From contig NW_019091515.1 of NCBI RefSeq assembly GCF_001949145.1, forward strand, positions 511,930 to 575,929: a stretch of DNA of 64,000 nt, read 5' to 3'. Within the stretch, counting starts at the first letter, position 1. The number at the start of each line of letters is the position of its first letter. Positions 60,341 to 64,000 of the stretch are shown piece after piece. The notes beneath the pieces are model-generated. The model was given only the letters and a program-made list of their open reading frames with translations. It was not told the origin of the DNA and did not search any database. The translations under genes and the position numbers were made by a program. This DNA comes from Acanthaster planci. Taxonomy: Eukaryota > Echinodermata > Asteroidea > Valvatida > Acanthasteridae.

Positions 60341-62479
60341 ATAATTGTGTACACAGAGTATAGCGCCATGACGTGTATGGTGTACATGTAGATGCACATG
60401 TAGGCATCAGTACTGGTTAAGATGATAAATCAGTTGTTCATGGCCCTTTGTAAAAAGCATGTGTTCTTCTTAAAATCACACCAATAATGTCATTGTGATG
60501 CCATGTGTTTTTAAACCCCAAATGTAAATTTAAGCTACTAATACAAAGGAAGAAAGCCACAAAGTTTTAGACACCACTTTGCCAACACACCAAGGGGTGT
60601 AATAATCTGTCTTTTGTCCGTTTGGTGACTCTTGGTTGTCAATCGTACAGTGCCTATTCATTATGGATCAGTCACCACCCTGCATGAAGGCAATTGTACA
60701 GTAATTGATCTGTGGACAGCAGGCAAATGTTCATCATGCCGCCAATTAGTGTGGGGACAAAGACCACCCAATCAAGTCGCAATTAATGTCGTATTTATAC
60801 AGAGCACAGAGCCGCTGTTTCTCTGGGTTTCCTCTGTTATTGGTTTTGACGTGCAGTGCAAGCACAGGTTCATTCATGTGTGCTACGAAGACACTAAACG
60901 TCCATAATGAAGCGTCGCTATGACTACCAATTGATGAGGTTTGTCACAATGATTGAGATAATAAATGAAATGTTGAGATAAGCCTTGGCATCATTTTGCA
61001 GCCCTGGGTTGGAGGTTCTGTGGCTGTTCTGTGCCCAAAAGAGGGAGACAGGTCATCAAATTTGAGTGTGTTCTTCCAGTGGTTAACAGCAAGTTATCGG
61101 AGTGTCATCTTTGATGTTTCCAGTTGCCCGAGTCGTGCTTCAAGGTCTTGGCAAAAAAGATGTATGTAGCACGGCTACTCATGTCTAAGGGTCATTTTTT
61201 AATTTCGTTGTTTGGCACTGATGTAGTCAGTTTTCCCCATCAGTCTCTGTATTGTTCTCCGTCACTGTCCGTGTACATTTTTCAATGGCGAGAAAGTCTT
61301 CCAGCGTTTCTGAGACATAAGAGTCCCCCTCCCACCCCCGTCTTACGTTCCACTGTTGAATTTGCATTGTGCATTTCTGCATTGATAAGGTAAAACTACC
61401 TGCCCAGTTTTGCTGCTGGGGGGGTGAGGGGAAGGGAGAGAACGGCCGCCAGTCCTGAAACAACCAGTCTCTGCCTCCCCCACCCGCAAGCAAGGTGCCG
61501 TATAATAATCAGCAGTGGCCCTGAACCAAAAGCGGTAATCGTTAGGCACAACAAGCGTTGGTAACGAGACCCAGTTATGTCACTTAACGCTGGTTATTTC
61601 ATCATGCGGACGAGGGTTGGAGGGAGAGAGAAATCCATACGGTATTGATCCCGGCAACCCGCGACCCTTGGCACCACGGGCGTTGGTGCCTAATTGTCCG
61701 GAATAGGAAATTTGGCTGCCTCTCTTGTATATATGCATGTACATATATGTGTGTGTGTGTGCTGCCTGCCTCTTTCTGTAATGCCCCTTGTAATTTCCAT
61801 GTCATTAAGGCTGAAATTTGATGCCACGATCACGAACTGGGAGACAATAAACTTCAAACATCCAGACCATTTCGGACAGACTGAACAAGGGGTTCATTAA
61901 CAAATTTCATTCCTGACTGTTCAAATTTCCTGCCGATTTTTGCCAGTCCTGTGAGCACATTTGCAATTTGACAAGGTTGAGTAGAGTCATTTATGTGAAA
62001 ATTAGAATGTAGAAGATTCTCGGCTGCCTCTTCAAAATTGAAGAAGCATTCTGATGTGGCAAAAAGCATGATTTTTTTTTATAACCACAGTTGAAGAAGA
62101 ACACTAAATGCAGAAAAAAAAATGGAGTTTCAAAATTGCAGTATTTGTACAAGTGTACCTGAAGCAAACATCTTGGTAACTGCTTTTTCGTGATAAACTC
62201 GCAGCAAACCACCAGTGTTCGCATTTCATTTTATACAAAGAACGATATCGTCATTTAATTTCAGAGTTTCACATAGCAATTTGTTGAAAAGATGAGCTAA
62301 ACATGAGTAGAATATAATGTACACGTACCGTGCTGTCAAAAATTCTTGACAGACTGGTATTTTGTTTTGCAAATGGAGAGGGCATGCACTTAAGAGCTGG
62401 TAACCATGTACTTGCACTCAAGCACCATTGTGCACGTTTTCGAGACTTGCTTGCACAGAGGGAAGGTTAACTGGGGCTC
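60341..62479. other. Intron, non-coding
   Basis: AT-rich sequence with (TG)n (61747-61760) and ACATGTA words (60385-60405). A more complex stretch at 61500-61700 may be regulatory. No exon is supported. Confidence 0.4.
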
Positions 62480-62790
62480 AGCCATGGTCAAGAATCTAAT
62501 TATAATAAGATTATTTCCTGATGCTGCAGACTTCCTAGCCTCATTACAGTCACTCCGGTGAGAGGTAGTGAAAGCCGCCATGGCCCATTTTGTGCTAACC
62601 AATTGTAGCGGCACAATTTAACCGTTTATTGTCGCGGTGATTGTCTGCACGCTCCGGTCCCTTCCTTTCTTAACCCCCCCCTACGCCAGAGTGTTCAATT
62701 AAGCCCCGGACAAGTGTTGCAAATGATGATTAATTTAGCAATTAAGGCTCGTGCCTTAGCAAGCGCCTGGCTGATTAGGCTCCCGTGGCT
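62480..62790. promoter_or_regulatory. Possible conserved non-coding block (homeodomain-site-rich)
   Basis: Contains AATCTAATTATAATAAG, ATTATTTCCTGATG, ACCAATTGTAGCGGC, ACCGTTTATTGTCGC, TTCAATTAAGCC and GATGATTAATTTAGC/AATTAAGG: several TAAT/ATTA homeodomain cores and one SOX-like ATTGT in unusually even-composition DNA. It has no coding frame or repeat. This is the most enhancer-like segment in the window by eye. Confidence 0.3.
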
Positions 62791-64000
62791 TGTGTGGGGG
62801 AAGAGAGAGGGGGGGTTATTGCTGGAGACAGACCAAGAGGAGAGAATGAGACATGCCAGGCTGCTGATGATGCGCGGTCAACCGTTGGATCAAATATCGG
62901 TTCTTGGCAGACCGATGTCACATGATTGCGACTCCATCATTTTCAACCTCATTTCCAATTTACCTCGATGCTCTCTCGCGGTACGGTCGGTACCTCTGTG
63001 CTGTTTTTCCCTTATTTATCATCATCCTGGAGATTTTTTCCCCCCCCCTTTCCGCCATCGACCCATGACATGATTCTGTCCGTCAGCGCACAAAATTGTC
63101 AGCATGACGGCTATGTTATTTGATACACTCAAGCATAATGCCTGCATGTTTAATATCCTGTGGCTTGAAAAGGGGGAGGAGATGGGGGGAAGACTGACAC
63201 TAAACATGTCGAGCCAAACCCGAGTTTTCCAAATCGGGAGGGAAAGGAGCAAAAACACTGCGGTTAATAGAAGAGATAAATCATCGATTATCTTTTTACT
63301 GTATTTAACACTGCGGTTGTTTGGGAGGATTTTACGAAGTGGTTTTTCCTTTGCAAACTGTGGTCCTCTGTTTTTAATTGTTCAAATGTTTCATCGTTGG
63401 GATCATTTTGTCCAGTGGTGGATATAGCAAAAATGTGTCCGTTGATGCATAGACATAACAGGTTTAGCAAAGCCGATTGGCATTTGGCGCGGCATAAATT
63501 GAATAGTAGGATATTCTAACCTTAGACATGCGTGCCTGACATGAGCCATAAATTCTAGTGCCCCCTTTGGTTATATTGTAGTCCGAAATGTTTTTATGGC
63601 TTGAGTTTGTCAGGTCTGCTGGTACAGCAATTATTTTTTAAAGCTTGGTGTCTGCCTCCCAGGGACATATACTGTCAAATATACAATGTATCTGGGGGGC
63701 GTTGTGTGCTTTCGAAGCTGAAAAGAGATGCATCAATCTTTTTGTGTACTGGTAGGTGGGATGCCATTTTGGCAGCAAATGGTACGGTACCCAGAATCAA
63801 CGACGTTCATTCATGTACGTTTTGTTTAACACCCCAGTGTACAGGCTGTGCTGTTTGAAAGTTCAAATATTTGAGGCAGTTGGTCCTAACACTGCCCGTT
63901 TCCAAAGCTCTGAAGCTTCCATATTAAAGATTTAGTATAGAAAATGAAAACGGTTTCATTTCTTTTCTGATTTGGTTGAAGCATCTGAAGTTCTTCTGCA
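62791..64000. other. Intron, non-coding to the window end
   Basis: Mixed sequence; 62880-63200 remains fairly complex (possible extension of the regulatory block), the remainder is AT-rich. No exon or repeat is supported. Confidence 0.4.

Overview
This is eukaryotic, almost entirely non-coding DNA. It has AT-rich unique sequence, very many short ACATGTACATGT-type palindromic words, homopolymer C/G and A/T runs, minisatellites, several short terminal-inverted-repeat (TIR) elements, one 798-bp assembly gap, and GT-AG introns. No bacterial-style genes or operons are present. The repeat vocabulary suits a marine invertebrate, most likely a deuterostome such as an echinoderm, hemichordate or amphioxus. 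The sequence alone does not settle the species.

The only coding signal I trust is three short plus-strand exons at 44793-44900 (108 bp), 49742-49777 (36 bp) and 56633-56659 (27 bp). All begin and end in phase 0 with GT-AG borders. Joined, they give 57 residues, with GSGYM at the end of the second exon followed by CDSENED in the third. This resembles the GTGYF-CDSDSD segment of vertebrate AUTS2 (family AUTS2/FBRSL1/FBRS, fly tay bridge). AUTS2 loci are known for huge 5' introns, tiny exons in this part of the protein and dense conserved non-coding elements, and this window looks like such a locus. The protein's start and its main body would lie outside the window.

Layout: 1-14 kb is presumed intron or upstream DNA with regulatory-looking blocks, one short TIR element and a 13-bp minisatellite. 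14-16.5 kb is a repeat cluster (tandem array, long-armed foldback element, tRNA-like sequence, palindromic tandem unit running into the gap). 16.5-34 kb is quiet with scattered high-complexity blocks. 34-36.7 kb is a mobile-element island: a 16-bp minisatellite, a decayed zinc-finger ORF of the type carried by hAT transposons, a TA-flanked miniature element, and a 1.24-kb non-autonomous hAT element with an exact 8-bp target duplication and another inverted repeat nested inside it. 36.7-44.8 kb is intron with one miniature element and a short duplication. 44.8-56.7 kb carries the three exons, plus a speculative antisense exon near 48.1 kb. 56.7-64 kb is intron with two more TIR elements and a final regulatory-looking block.

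Limits: calls of regulatory elements rest on visual impression (mixed-complexity sequence with homeodomain, SOX/TCF and GATA-like words) and need alignment to related genomes. Only the splice-bounded exons and the repeats with explicit terminal repeats are strong.
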